Assembly (NCBI RefSeq): GCF_000421745.1
Contig: NZ_ATXP01000005.1
Span: 1 to 64,000, forward strand
Length of the DNA: 64,000 nucleotides
Direction: 5' to 3'
DNA from: Nesterenkonia alba DSM 19423
Lineage (GTDB): Bacteria; Actinomycetota; Actinomycetes; Actinomycetales; Micrococcaceae
Shown piece by piece: positions 1 through 8,592 of the stretch; position 1 is the first letter of the stretch; every line of letters starts with the position of its first letter. A program made the position numbers and the translations under genes. A model generated the notes under the pieces. The model did no database searches, had not been told where the DNA came from, and worked only from the letters and a program-made list of their open reading frames with translations.

Positions 1-93
1 GGTATCAACAAACTTGGCACACTATTGAGTTCTCAAACAGCGAGTACATCCGGCACCATCAGAAGAAAACCTTCTGAATCGCTCCGAAGCAAC
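1..93 (-). other. rRNA operon leader (5' part)
   Basis: On the minus strand this stretch carries GTTTGAGAACTCAATAGTG (about 18-39), a sequence I know from the leaders and spacers of actinobacterial rRNA operons, where it lies near antitermination and processing signals. It follows directly after a strong promoter at 100-129. The 16S gene itself is not in the window; it should begin to the left of base 1 and be read leftwards. The start of transcription near base 93 is inferred from promoter spacing. Confidence 0.7.
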
Positions 94-99
94 TTTTCT

Positions 100-129
100 A
101 TCTTACCCGACTCGATCCGTGAGTGTCAA
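100..129 (-). promoter_or_regulatory. rRNA-type promoter
   Basis: Minus-strand -35 TTGACA (124-129) and -10 TAAGAT (100-105) with an 18-base spacer, directly upstream of the rRNA leader motif. The rest of the gap, 130-297, has no gene. It holds a small perfect hairpin at 196-213 (arms GATTGAG/CTCAATC) that may end the transcript of the gene stopping at 298. Confidence 0.75.
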
Positions 130-297
130 CTCAGCGTTTCTCGTCGGAAGTTAGATCAGCGGTGGATCGTGATGATCCTCAGATCGCTGGGGCCTGATTG
201 AGGTCTCTCAATCTCGCCCCGGCGCGGACATATAACTTAGCACCCTCCGGTCAGCGCGTGCAACCCCGCGGGACACAGACGCCTGCGGGCCAGGTTT

Positions 298-1791
298 TCA
301 CTGATCGACCTGCATGAGCATGCTCGGGCGGAAGACCCACTGCCCCTTCCACCGGTGGAAGAGGTCCAATGCCTCAGTGAGCATGGCTGCCCGGAAGAAC
401 ACTGAGTCCACTCCGGCACTGTCGGCGTCGGACTCCCGGTATCCCTCGAGGAAAGCGGTATTGACCTCCTCGTACCACTGCCCAAAGTTCACCGGAGCCG
501 GGGCCTGGGACTCCTGCTCCTCAGATTCCTCGGTCTCAGACTCATCGAGGTCGTCGCCCGGTGGAGGTGTATTGCTTGCAGCAATCTCCATGACCAGGTT
601 CGCCAGGGACATCAGGGCGGTGACGACGTCGCGTAATCCCAATGCCTGCTCCACGATGTGCTGCGGGTCAGCCACAACCCACCGCTCTGCACTGACCTGG
701 TGGAGTTGTTCGATCCCCAGGTTGCCATGGATCTGCTGCAGGGTGAGGGGCTCTTCAGCATCGCGCAGCTGCATCATCATCATGTCGATGACTTCGTTGA
801 GATCGGCGGCTTCGTCCTCATCGAACTCCTCGCGCACCGCCTCCCACTGCTGCGCCAGGGCAGCCCGCGCGTTGGCCGACATCGTCTTCAGCTGCTCGGA
901 CGTCTGCGGATGCGCCCCGAAGGCTCCGGCCAGATCCGCGTGATGAGTTCCCAACGCACGGCCTAACCCTCGAGCGGTCTTCTTAAAGTTCGCCCCGGTC
1001 TGCAAGGCAGTGTGCGCCAGCGTCCAGGCAGTGGGTGCCTGCTCAGCAGCTTCGCGGATAATCCCCAGATCCCCGGCAGACCAGATACGGGTGCCGTGGG
1101 CACTCTCCCGGCGATCCACCCAGGACCCGTCGATGAGTCCCAGGACCCGGGGTGTCGTCGTCGCGCGCGCTTCGGTCAGAGTCAACACCCGCTCGAGTTC
1201 GGCGCTGCGCTCCGGGTTCGGTCGGCGGAACAGATCCACGGCCACGCGACGTTCCCAGTCCTCTTCCCCCGCCCCTTCAGGGGTTACCACTGTGCGGGTG
1301 GTGTCCTCGAAGACCGGATCAGCCATCTCACGGCTCAATCCGACGGTAAAAGGCTCCCAGGCGTCGAATCCGGAGTATGCCTCCCCGCGGGAGCGGCCGT
1401 TGCGGCTGCCTTGCCCGCGGCGGGCCATCTCCAACCATGCAGCGAGAAAAGCCCGGTCCCGGGCGCCGTCGTAGACCCACAGCTCACCCTCCTCCGGGGA
1501 GTTGAGCTTGCCGATGAAAGCGCTCTTTCCCGCCAGCGCAGAAGGACGCGACCGCAAGGCAATGGGCACGCAGAGCACCTCAGGGGTCTGCGGGTCTTCG
1601 AGTTCGAACAGGTGCAGTTCCAGGAAAACCCGAGCGTCGGGATCACCCGGCGGCGTGGGCAGACGCAATCCTCCCACCCGCTCCAGGCGCCGGCGCCCCC
1701 TGCGCGGTACGGGGAACCACGGCTGGTGCGGTAACCAGTTGCCGAGGATGTCCAGGAAACCGGGCTGTTCTTCCCCACGAAGGCGGGTCAT
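298..1791 (-). CDS. Maltokinase-like protein, probably catalytically dead
   Basis: 497 residues. The N-terminus (WLPHQPWF near residue 19) and the following beta-rich part ending YDGARDRAFLAAWLE resemble the N-terminal cap domain of actinobacterial maltokinase (Mak/Pep2), and LRDVVTALMSL in the C-terminal half resembles the Mak segment LRDVAGMLRSF. The family's catalytic motif HGD..LGQ appears as IHGNLGIEQL, with Asp replaced by Asn, and the metal-binding DFEGEP block appears as ADPQ. Phosphotransfer is therefore doubtful. An acidic, Gln/Glu-rich linker sits near residue 420. The start codon overlaps the rlmB stop by 4 nt (ATGA), so the two are translationally coupled. No trehalose or glgE genes are nearby. 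Family assignment is from remembered motifs; role unknown. Confidence 0.6.
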   Translation of the reverse strand: MTRLRGEEQPGFLDILGNWLPHQPWFPVPRRGRRRLERVGGLRLPTPPGDPDARVFLELHLFELEDPQTPEVLCVPIALRSRPSALAGKSAFIGKLNSPEEGELWVYDGARDRAFLAAWLEMARRGQGSRNGRSRGEAYSGFDAWEPFTVGLSREMADPVFEDTTRTVVTPEGAGEEDWERRVAVDLFRRPNPERSAELERVLTLTEARATTTPRVLGLIDGSWVDRRESAHGTRIWSAGDLGIIREAAEQAPTAWTLAHTALQTGANFKKTARGLGRALGTHHADLAGAFGAHPQTSEQLKTMSANARAALAQQWEAVREEFDEDEAADLNEVIDMMMMQLRDAEEPLTLQQIHGNLGIEQLHQVSAERWVVADPQHIVEQALGLRDVVTALMSLANLVMEIAASNTPPPGDDLDESETEESEEQESQAPAPVNFGQWYEEVNTAFLEGYRESDADSAGVDSVFFRAAMLTEALDLFHRWKGQWVFRPSMLMQVDQ

Positions 1792-2777
1792 CGCTGCACC
1801 CCCTGACGCAAGACGGCGATCTCATAGAGCGTGACACCCACGGCCATCGACGCGTTGAGCGACTCGGCGGCCTCGGTCATGGGGATGGAGACTGTGGCAT
1901 CGACAGTCTCAGCGACCAATCGGGAGAGCCCTCGACCTTCGGAGCCGACGACGACGACCAGCGGCTCATCAGCCAGTTTCAGTCCCGGCAGGGTCATCTC
2001 ACCGCCGCCATCGAGCCCGATCGCAAAGCACCCAGCCTGCTGGGCGTGCTTGATCGCCTGGGTGAGGTTCTTCGCACGGGCGACGGGGAGCCGGGCCGCA
2101 GCACCGGCAGAGGTCTTCCACGCGGTGGCGGTCACCTGAGCGCTACGCCGTTCGGGCACGATCACCCCGTGGGCGCCAAAGGCTGCGGCAGCACGGATGA
2201 TCGCACCGAGGTTGCGGGGGTCGGTGATCGAGTCGCAGGCCACCAGCAGGGGCGGGTGCTGTAACCGCCCGGCCTGGGCATCGGCGATCACCTCGTCCAA
2301 CAGATCAGCGACCTCGGCGTATTCATAGGGGTGCAGGGTGAGTGCCAGCCCCTGGTGCACAGCGTCACCGGTGGTGGAGTCGAGCTGCCGGCGGCTGACC
2401 TCCTTGACTCGGATCCCCTGTTCCGCGCAGTGCTGCAAGGCCTCACGCACACGGCGGTCGGTGTCGATATCGGTGGCCACCAGCAACTGCTCAGCGGGAA
2501 TCCGGGCGGTGAGGGCCTCAAGAACAGCGTTGCGCCCGGCCACTACATCCTCAGCACCGCGCCCCGAGCCCCGGGTCCGCGGGCGCGCGGCCTGCTTCGC
2601 CTGGGCCCGTTCGGCCAGCTGCTTCTTCCGGTGGGCCTTGTGGTAGACCCGGTCCTCGGCCTTAGGTGTGGGGCCACGGCCTGCGAGCTTGCGTTTACCC
2701 CGGCCACCGCTGCCGACCTGCGGGCCTTTGGATCCGCGGCGCACCGCCGCTGACTTCGGACGGGAATCTTTGGCCAT
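1788..2777 (-). CDS. rlmB: 23S rRNA 2'-O-ribose methyltransferase (SpoU/TrmH family), RlmB type
   Basis: 329 residues. Methylates a guanosine ribose of 23S rRNA with S-adenosylmethionine. The SPOUT trefoil-knot motifs are all present: DPRNLGAIIRAA (187-198), GSEGRGLSRLV (278-288) and IPMTEAAESLNASMA (298-312). A substrate-binding N-terminal domain starts at GRNAVLEAL (81-89). Residues 1-75 form a very basic, Gly/Arg/Lys-rich extension, common in actinobacterial members and probably RNA-binding. The start shares one base with the cysS stop and the stop overlaps the next gene, so cysS-rlmB-maltokinase-like form one transcript. cysS-rlmB adjacency is usual in Micrococcales. Confidence 0.9.
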   Translation of the reverse strand: MAKDSRPKSAAVRRGSKGPQVGSGGRGKRKLAGRGPTPKAEDRVYHKAHRKKQLAERAQAKQAARPRTRGSGRGAEDVVAGRNAVLEALTARIPAEQLLVATDIDTDRRVREALQHCAEQGIRVKEVSRRQLDSTTGDAVHQGLALTLHPYEYAEVADLLDEVIADAQAGRLQHPPLLVACDSITDPRNLGAIIRAAAAFGAHGVIVPERRSAQVTATAWKTSAGAAARLPVARAKNLTQAIKHAQQAGCFAIGLDGGGEMTLPGLKLADEPLVVVVGSEGRGLSRLVAETVDATVSIPMTEAAESLNASMAVGVTLYEIAVLRQGVQR

Positions 2778-4228
2778 CAGCGGTGACCTCCCCGCAGAGA
2801 CCAGGTGGCGCCGTCGGGGGTGTCCTCCACGGCGATGCCGACGGCAGCCAGCGCATCGCGGATGGCGTCGGCGCGGGCAAAGTCTTTGGTCTGTTTGGCT
2901 TCGGCCCGTTGAGCCAACTGCGCTTCGACCAGGTGACTGAGCGCCTCCATGGCGCCGCCGGCGTCGTCGTGACCGGGTTCTGGCACGTCATTGAGGCCAA
3001 GCACATCCAGCATGCCCAGCACCTGTCCGGCACAGGAGCGGGCGGTGTCCGCATCCTGTGCATCCAGGGCGGTGTTGCCTGCCCGGACGGTCTCATGCAA
3101 GGCCGCCAGGGCTGCGGGAACATTGAGGTCATCATTCATCGCGGCAGTGAAGGCCTCCGGAAGCTCGCCGGAGACCCCGGCGCCATGGCCCTGCGGCAGG
3201 GCACGGTCCAGGAAGTTCTCAATGCGTTCGACGGCGGCTTGGGCCTCCTGTAGCGAACCAGGGCGGTAGTCCAGTTGAGAACGGTAGTGCGCTTGCCCCA
3301 GGAAGTAGCGGACCGCCCGCGGCCGCGCCCGAGCGAGCATCTCATCCGGGGAGATCGTATTGCCCACTGATTTGGACATCTTCTCCCCGTTCATGGTCAC
3401 CATGCCGTTGTGTAGCCAGAACCGGGCGAACCCGTCCCCGGCCGCAGCCGATTGGGCCAGCTCGTTCTCATGGTGAGGGAAACGCAGATCGAGTCCGCCG
3501 CCGTGGATATCGAACTGGGCGCCCAAGTACTTGGTGGACATCGCCGAGCACTCTACGTGCCAGCCGGGTCGCCCACGCCCCCAGGGGGAGTCCCACGACG
3601 CCGTCAGCGGCTCATCATCCTTGTGACCTTTCCACAGGGCGAAGTCGCGGGGATCGCGTTTACCGCGCGGGTCGGCGTCGGGGGCATCCTGCATATCCTC
3701 CACCGACTGGTGGGTCAGTTCTCCGTATTGCGGCCAGGACCTCACGTCGAAGTACACATCTCCGGAGTCGTCCAGGGCGGGGTAGGCGTGACCGGCGTCG
3801 ATGAGCCGTTGGATCAGTGCGTGCATCTCCGTGATGTGGCCGGTGGCGCGGGGCTCATAGGTGGGCCGGCGCACCCCCACTGCGGCGTAGGCCTCGGCGA
3901 AGACCTGCTCGAAGCGGTAAGCCAGGGCGAACCACGGTTCAGCGGCGGGGTAGTCCTCGCTGGGTTCGAAGCCCGCAGCGTAGGACTGGGCGGATTTTTC
4001 GAGGATCTTGTCGTCGATATCGGTGACGTTACGCACGGTCATCACCCGGTACCCGCTGTGCTCCAACCACCGGGTGAGGATGTCAAAGCAGACGGCCGAA
4101 CGGATGTGCCCCACGTGGGGGCGCCCTTGCACGGTGGCGCCACAGTAGTAGAGGGACACTTCCCCCGCCACGAGGGGTTCGAACGCACGGATTTCCGCTG
4201 TCCTGGTGTCATAGAGTCGCAGTGCCAC
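2777..4228 (-). CDS. cysS: Cysteinyl-tRNA synthetase
   Basis: 483 residues, normal for CysRS. Class I aminoacyl-tRNA synthetase charging tRNA-Cys. The HIGH signature reads HVGH (38-41) and the KMSKS loop is [10 protein letters not shown] (281-290). The zinc site that selects cysteine is visible as Cys29, Cys227 (HVECSAM) and the HHENE segment (252-256). The C-terminal helical tRNA-binding part is present with DDLNVPAAL. It lies 9 nt after ispDF and overlaps rlmB by one base. The distinct mycothiol ligase MshC is a paralogue, but the length and the neighbours (ispDF, rlmB) fit CysS. Confidence 0.93.
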   Translation of the reverse strand: MALRLYDTRTAEIRAFEPLVAGEVSLYYCGATVQGRPHVGHIRSAVCFDILTRWLEHSGYRVMTVRNVTDIDDKILEKSAQSYAAGFEPSEDYPAAEPWFALAYRFEQVFAEAYAAVGVRRPTYEPRATGHITEMHALIQRLIDAGHAYPALDDSGDVYFDVRSWPQYGELTHQSVEDMQDAPDADPRGKRDPRDFALWKGHKDDEPLTASWDSPWGRGRPGWHVECSAMSTKYLGAQFDIHGGGLDLRFPHHENELAQSAAAGDGFARFWLHNGMVTMNGEKMSKSVGNTISPDEMLARARPRAVRYFLGQAHYRSQLDYRPGSLQEAQAAVERIENFLDRALPQGHGAGVSGELPEAFTAAMNDDLNVPAALAALHETVRAGNTALDAQDADTARSCAGQVLGMLDVLGLNDVPEPGHDDAGGAMEALSHLVEAQLAQRAEAKQTKDFARADAIRDALAAVGIAVEDTPDGATWSLRGGHR

Positions 4229-4237
4229 GCAGATACC

Positions 4238-5611
4238 CTAACCCGCGCGCCCGAATGCGACCGGGACGATCACCGCGGTCGCGGTAGCCAAAATGCCCTC
4301 GTCACGCCCGGTGAACCCCAGTCCATCAGAGGTCGTGGCTGCCACCGAGACCGGAGCCCCCGCTGCTTCAGAGAGTACCTGCTGGGCCTCATGACGCCGG
4401 GGAGCGAATTTCGGACGGCTGCCGACGAACTGCACAGCAATATTGCTGATCTGGTAACCGGCTTGATGGATGATGCCGACGGCCTCGCTCAGCAGCCGGA
4501 CACCGGACGCTCCAGCGAGCTCCGGCCGGTCTGTGCCGAAGTGGGCTCCCAGATCGCCGAGTCCGGCGGCGGAGAACAGGGCATCGCAGGCGGCGTGGGC
4601 GACCGCATCACCATCGGAGTGCCCGCTCAGTCCTCGCTCACCCGGCCAGAGCAGCCCGGCGAGCCACAACGGGCGAGGGGAGCCGGCGTCGTCGAAGGCA
4701 TGGACATCGTGCCCAATGCCGACTCGAATTGCGGGCATCACTTCCTCAGCAGGTGGTCTAGCAGCGGGGGTGATGTCAGAGCCTGCGGTCAAGGAGGTTT
4801 CCGTGGGGCGCTGCTGCCCCCGCGCCTCTGCGGTGCGCTCGGCCAGGATGCGCTCAGCGAGGCTGAGGTCGGCGCCGGTGGTGATCTTCAACGCCTGCGG
4901 ATGGCCTTCGACGACGACGACGTCGAGCCCCAAGTCCTCGGCGATCATCGCCTCGTCGGTCAGTCGCTCAGCCTGGGAGTCGGGCAGGCCGGCGAGATAC
5001 TCCAGGACCTGCTGCAGCACGGTAAGCCGGAACCCCTGGGGCGTCTGGACGGCGCGCAGTCCGGCGCGCGCGGGAGTGGACAGGACCGGTTCGGCCTCAC
5101 CGGCAGGGCGCACGTGCTTGATGGTGTCAGTGACCGGCAGCCCGGGGACTACGGCCGGGTGCCCCGCCTCCACGTGTGCGGCCACGCGAGCGAAAACCGT
5201 TGCGGGGGTGAGGGGTCGGGCGGCGTCGTGGATGAGGACGGTGACCTGCTGGGGGTCCCATCCTGCACTGCGGGCGTACTCTGCAAGGCGCTTGACCCCG
5301 GCGGCCACAGAGGCGGCACGGTTGGCCCCACCTGAAGTCAGGATGACCTCGATCCCCAGCCGGGCGGCGGCGCGATGCCCCGCAGCGGCTAAGTATTCAA
5401 AGGTCTGTGGATCCTCCGGCAGCACAAGCACCACGACACCGCAGCGCAAAGGGTCATTGATGGCGCCCTCACCCCGAGCGCCGTTGATGGCGTCGAGGGA
5501 ATGCTCCAGGATGGTGCGCCCGTGCAGGGTGACGGCTGCTTTGGGCATCCCGTATCCGAGCCGGGTGCCGGAGCCCGCCGCGACGACGACGAGACCGCGA
5601 TGATCTCCTAT
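4238..5611 (-). CDS. ispDF: Bifunctional IspD-IspF (MEP isoprenoid pathway), non-canonical start
   Basis: Fusion of MEP cytidylyltransferase (IspD, N-terminal) and MECDP synthase (IspF, C-terminal), steps 3 and 5 of the MEP route. IspD shows [27 protein letters not shown] and VTDTIKHV. IspF starts at [12 protein letters not shown] and carries [13 protein letters not shown], giving the Asp/His metal ligands. The first ATG (5548) lies inside the CTP-binding loop (GYG-MPK), so it cannot be the functional start. Reading upstream in frame to the carD stop (TAA, 5639-5641) there is no ATG, GTG or TTG. The best candidate is ATA at 5611, seven bases after AAGGA (5619-5623), giving [15 protein letters not shown]. 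The coordinates use that start; a sequencing error (ATG to ATA) is the alternative. Confidence 0.88.
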   Translation of the reverse strand: MGDHRGLVVVAAGSGTRLGYGMPKAAVTLHGRTILEHSLDAINGARGEGAINDPLRCGVVVLVLPEDPQTFEYLAAAGHRAAARLGIEVILTSGGANRAASVAAGVKRLAEYARSAGWDPQQVTVLIHDAARPLTPATVFARVAAHVEAGHPAVVPGLPVTDTIKHVRPAGEAEPVLSTPARAGLRAVQTPQGFRLTVLQQVLEYLAGLPDSQAERLTDEAMIAEDLGLDVVVVEGHPQALKITTGADLSLAERILAERTAEARGQQRPTETSLTAGSDITPAARPPAEEVMPAIRVGIGHDVHAFDDAGSPRPLWLAGLLWPGERGLSGHSDGDAVAHAACDALFSAAGLGDLGAHFGTDRPELAGASGVRLLSEAVGIIHQAGYQISNIAVQFVGSRPKFAPRRHEAQQVLSEAAGAPVSVAATTSDGLGFTGRDEGILATATAVIVPVAFGRAG

Positions 5612-5638
5612 GGTGCAGTCCTTATGCCGCCGGATGCG

Positions 5639-6136
5639 TTAGGCGGTTTTCTCCGCCTGAGCGAGAACATCGTCGAGCAGCTTCTCGGCGGCGTCCTCCT
5701 CCAAGTCACGGGCGTGCCGCAGCTCGGAGACCAGAATCCGGCGGGCCTGGGAAAGCATCCGCTTCTCCCCGGCGGACAGACCACGGTCATTCTCACGCCG
5801 CCACAGGTCGCGCACGACCTCGGCTAGCTTGTTGATGGAACCGGAGGCCAACTTCTCGACGTTCGCCTTGTACCGCCGCGACCAGTTCGTCGGCTCCTCG
5901 GTGTGCTCGGCGCGCAGCAGATCAAACATCTGCTCGAGGCCTTCTTCATTGACCACATCACGCACGCCGACCAGGTCAACATTTTCAGCGGGAACTTTAA
6001 TGGTCAGATCACCTTCGGAAACCCGTAGAGTGAGGTAGGTCTTCTCCTCACCCTTAAACGTACGCATCTCCACCTCTTCAATGGTGGCTGCGCCGTGGTG
6101 CGGGTATACAACTGTCTCGCCGACTTCGAAATTCAT
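5639..6136 (-). CDS. carD: CarD-family RNA polymerase-binding transcription regulator
   Basis: 165 residues from ATG 6136. I chose this start rather than the in-frame ATG at 6220 because [17 protein letters not shown] is the usual CarD N-terminus and GAAAGGGG lies just before it. The N-terminal Tudor-like domain (about 1-60) binds the RNA polymerase beta subunit. The basic, Trp-containing helical C-terminal domain (about 65-165; [30 protein letters not shown]) contacts the upstream edge of the transcription bubble. CarD stabilises open complexes, chiefly at rRNA promoters. ispDF follows after about 27 nt in the same frame, an arrangement common in actinobacteria. A possible -10 (TAAACT) is at 6163-6168. 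Confidence 0.93.
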   Translation of the reverse strand: MNFEVGETVVYPHHGAATIEEVEMRTFKGEEKTYLTLRVSEGDLTIKVPAENVDLVGVRDVVNEEGLEQMFDLLRAEHTEEPTNWSRRYKANVEKLASGSINKLAEVVRDLWRRENDRGLSAGEKRMLSQARRILVSELRHARDLEEDAAEKLLDDVLAQAEKTA

Positions 6137-6244
6137 GTAGTTATTCCCCTTTCCCGCCGTCCAGTTTAGCACGCAGACAGGCGGATCGGCGTGTCGTGAC
6201 GTCCCACTGACATCCAGCACATTAAGGTTCGCCGCGCAATCTTT

Positions 6245-6263
6245 CTTCTACGTCGAGTAGAAA
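6245..6263. promoter_or_regulatory. Palindromic operator between carD and lipoprotein gene
   Basis: CTTCTACGTCGAGTAGAAA is a 19-base imperfect palindrome with arms TTCTAC/GTAGAA. It shares its outer arms and length with the two palindromes upstream of cydA (14791-14832). It sits about 109 bases before carD and 75 bases before the divergent lipoprotein gene. The binding protein is unknown. Confidence 0.5.
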
Positions 6264-6337
6264 TTCCCCGCGATCGAGTAACCTGGTGCCAACGACCCGT
6301 CGTACCCGCATAACCCCTTCTTAGAGGAGACTCCGAC

Positions 6338-6874
6338 GTGACGCTCGCTTCCCGCCGCACCGCTGCTGTAACGCTGTTGGCCGCCTTGGCTCTGACCGGC
6401 TGCAGCGCGGTGAACTATCAGGCCACCACCCATGAGTACTCCGGATCCGATGGCGTGATGTTCGACGTCGACGACGTCCAGCTGCGTCACATCACCTTCG
6501 TCACCTCCGAGCAGGGTGCACCGGCGCGCATGCTCGGCCTAGTGAACAACGGCGGCCAGGAGCCCGTCGAGGTCGAACTCGAGATCGAGACCGACAGTTT
6601 CAGCGTCTCCCTGGACCCCGGCGAGGCGGTCAACCTGGAGCACGATGAGGAGTTCATCGTTTCCTCTATCGGCGCGGCTCCCGGTGAGATGCAAGAGGTC
6701 ACCGCCACCGTCAACGGCAGCACGGAGACCTTCGGGGCCACAGTGCTTGACGGCGGCATGGCGGAGTACCGGGATTTGGTGCCCGAAGGTGCCGATGAGG
6801 GCATGTGGGAGCACCTTGAGCACGGGCCGGACACCTGGGGCGGCGGCGCCGCCCACCACGACGACGAGGAGTAG
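6338..6874 (+). CDS. Conserved lipoprotein of unknown function
   Basis: 178 residues, GTG start preceded by AGAGGAG. A Lys-poor signal peptide (MTLASRRTAAVTLLAALALTG) ends in the lipobox LTGC with lipid-bearing Cys at about 22, so the mature protein should be anchored to the outer face of the membrane. The middle is beta-rich and could be an immunoglobulin-like sandwich (VNNGGQEPVEVELEI, ATVNGSTETFG). The tail is acidic and ends HHDDEE. Lipoproteins of this kind are commonly found divergent from carD in Micrococcales; some databases mislabel them as DNA methylases. The promoter region is shared with carD and contains the palindrome at 6245-6263. Confidence 0.75.
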   Translation: MTLASRRTAAVTLLAALALTGCSAVNYQATTHEYSGSDGVMFDVDDVQLRHITFVTSEQGAPARMLGLVNNGGQEPVEVELEIETDSFSVSLDPGEAVNLEHDEEFIVSSIGAAPGEMQEVTATVNGSTETFGATVLDGGMAEYRDLVPEGADEGMWEHLEHGPDTWGGGAAHHDDEE

Positions 6875-6954
6875 GCCGCTTACGTCCACTACGTGAGCTG
6901 TGACACGCTCAGAATGGACTTCCGACACGGGGTGTGGTGTGATCTACCTGTCTT

Positions 6955-6970
6955 TGTGAGCGAGCACACA
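6955..6970 (+). promoter_or_regulatory. Candidate GlxR/CRP site upstream of ugpC
   Basis: TGTGAGCGAGCACACA matches TGTGA-N6-TCACA with one mismatch in the right arm. It lies 77 bases before the ugpC start, in a 173-base gap without a gene. The match is only to a known consensus; binding is inferred. Confidence 0.4.
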
Positions 6971-7047
6971 GCTTGCTACCCATGAAGACGCCAGAAACCT
7001 TCACTACGGATCGTCGGGCACGTACCTGCCCGTGAAAGGGAAACACC

Positions 7048-8196
<1,149 letters not shown>

Positions 8197-8240
8197 AACC
8201 TACGACGACGCCACCTCGGCTCGTCTTCCGCCATACGGAA

Positions 8241-8277
8241 CGAAGGGCGCTGGAGCATATCGCTTCAGCGCCCTTCG
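8241..8277 (+). terminator. Hairpin terminator after ugpC
   Basis: Perfect 12-bp inverted repeat CGAAGGGCGCTG/CAGCGCCCTTCG with a 13-base loop, 45 bases after the ugpC stop. No U-tract, as is usual in GC-rich actinobacteria. Confidence 0.75.
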
Positions 8278-8400
8278 CGTATCTTCATACGACTTTTGGA
8301 GTACACGTCCAGCATACGACCAGGTCAGGCCGGTTGTGTGGGGTCATGGCACGAGGTGCCCGGACGTTGCACCCCATATGGATGTAAGGAGTGATCGGAT

Positions 8401-8481
8401 ATGCGCGGCGGCGGTATCTACATTGGCGGAGGTGTGCTGACGATCATCGCGATCATCATCATCCTCTGGGCCATCCTGTAA
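8401..8481 (+). CDS. 26-residue membrane peptide
   Basis: A very short gene: ATG at 8401, TAA at 8479-8481. AAGGAG lies 7-12 bases upstream, an excellent ribosome-binding site. The product starts MRGGGIYIGGG and is followed by a single hydrophobic helix (VLTIIAIIIILWAIL) that runs to the C-terminus, so it is a single-span or hydrophobic peptide with a Gly-rich head. It sits alone between the ugpC terminator (8241-8277) and a second strong hairpin (8504-8542), which suggests its own transcript. Similar tiny Gly-rich one-helix proteins occur in other actinobacteria without known function. Confidence 0.6.
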   Translation: MRGGGIYIGGGVLTIIAIIIILWAIL

Positions 8482-8503
8482 GCAAGCCCGCTATCTGAAA
8501 CAT

Positions 8504-8542
8504 CGAAAGCCCCGGTATCCCGCACGGATCCCGGGGCTTTCG
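8504..8542. terminator. Bidirectional hairpin terminator
   Basis: Perfect 12-bp inverted repeat CGAAAGCCCCGG/CCGGGGCTTTCG around a 15-base loop, between the small peptide gene (plus) and cydC (minus). It can end both converging transcripts. Confidence 0.8.
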
Positions 8543-8592
8543 CCTGTCTGAGGGGAAGTACCGATGCCTGCCGAGGAGGCTTCAGGGTGGGA

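Noticed and set aside
196-213. Hairpin as a firm terminator for the maltokinase-like gene
   Set aside because: Only 7-bp arms, no U-tract, and it lies upstream of the rRNA promoter; noted within the gap description but not called as a separate feature.
3452-5335. 627-codon open frame on the plus strand, antisense to cysS and ispDF
   Set aside because: It mirrors the codon structure of conserved genes on the other strand; its translation is low-complexity Gly/Val/His-rich and matches no family. Typical of GC-rich DNA.
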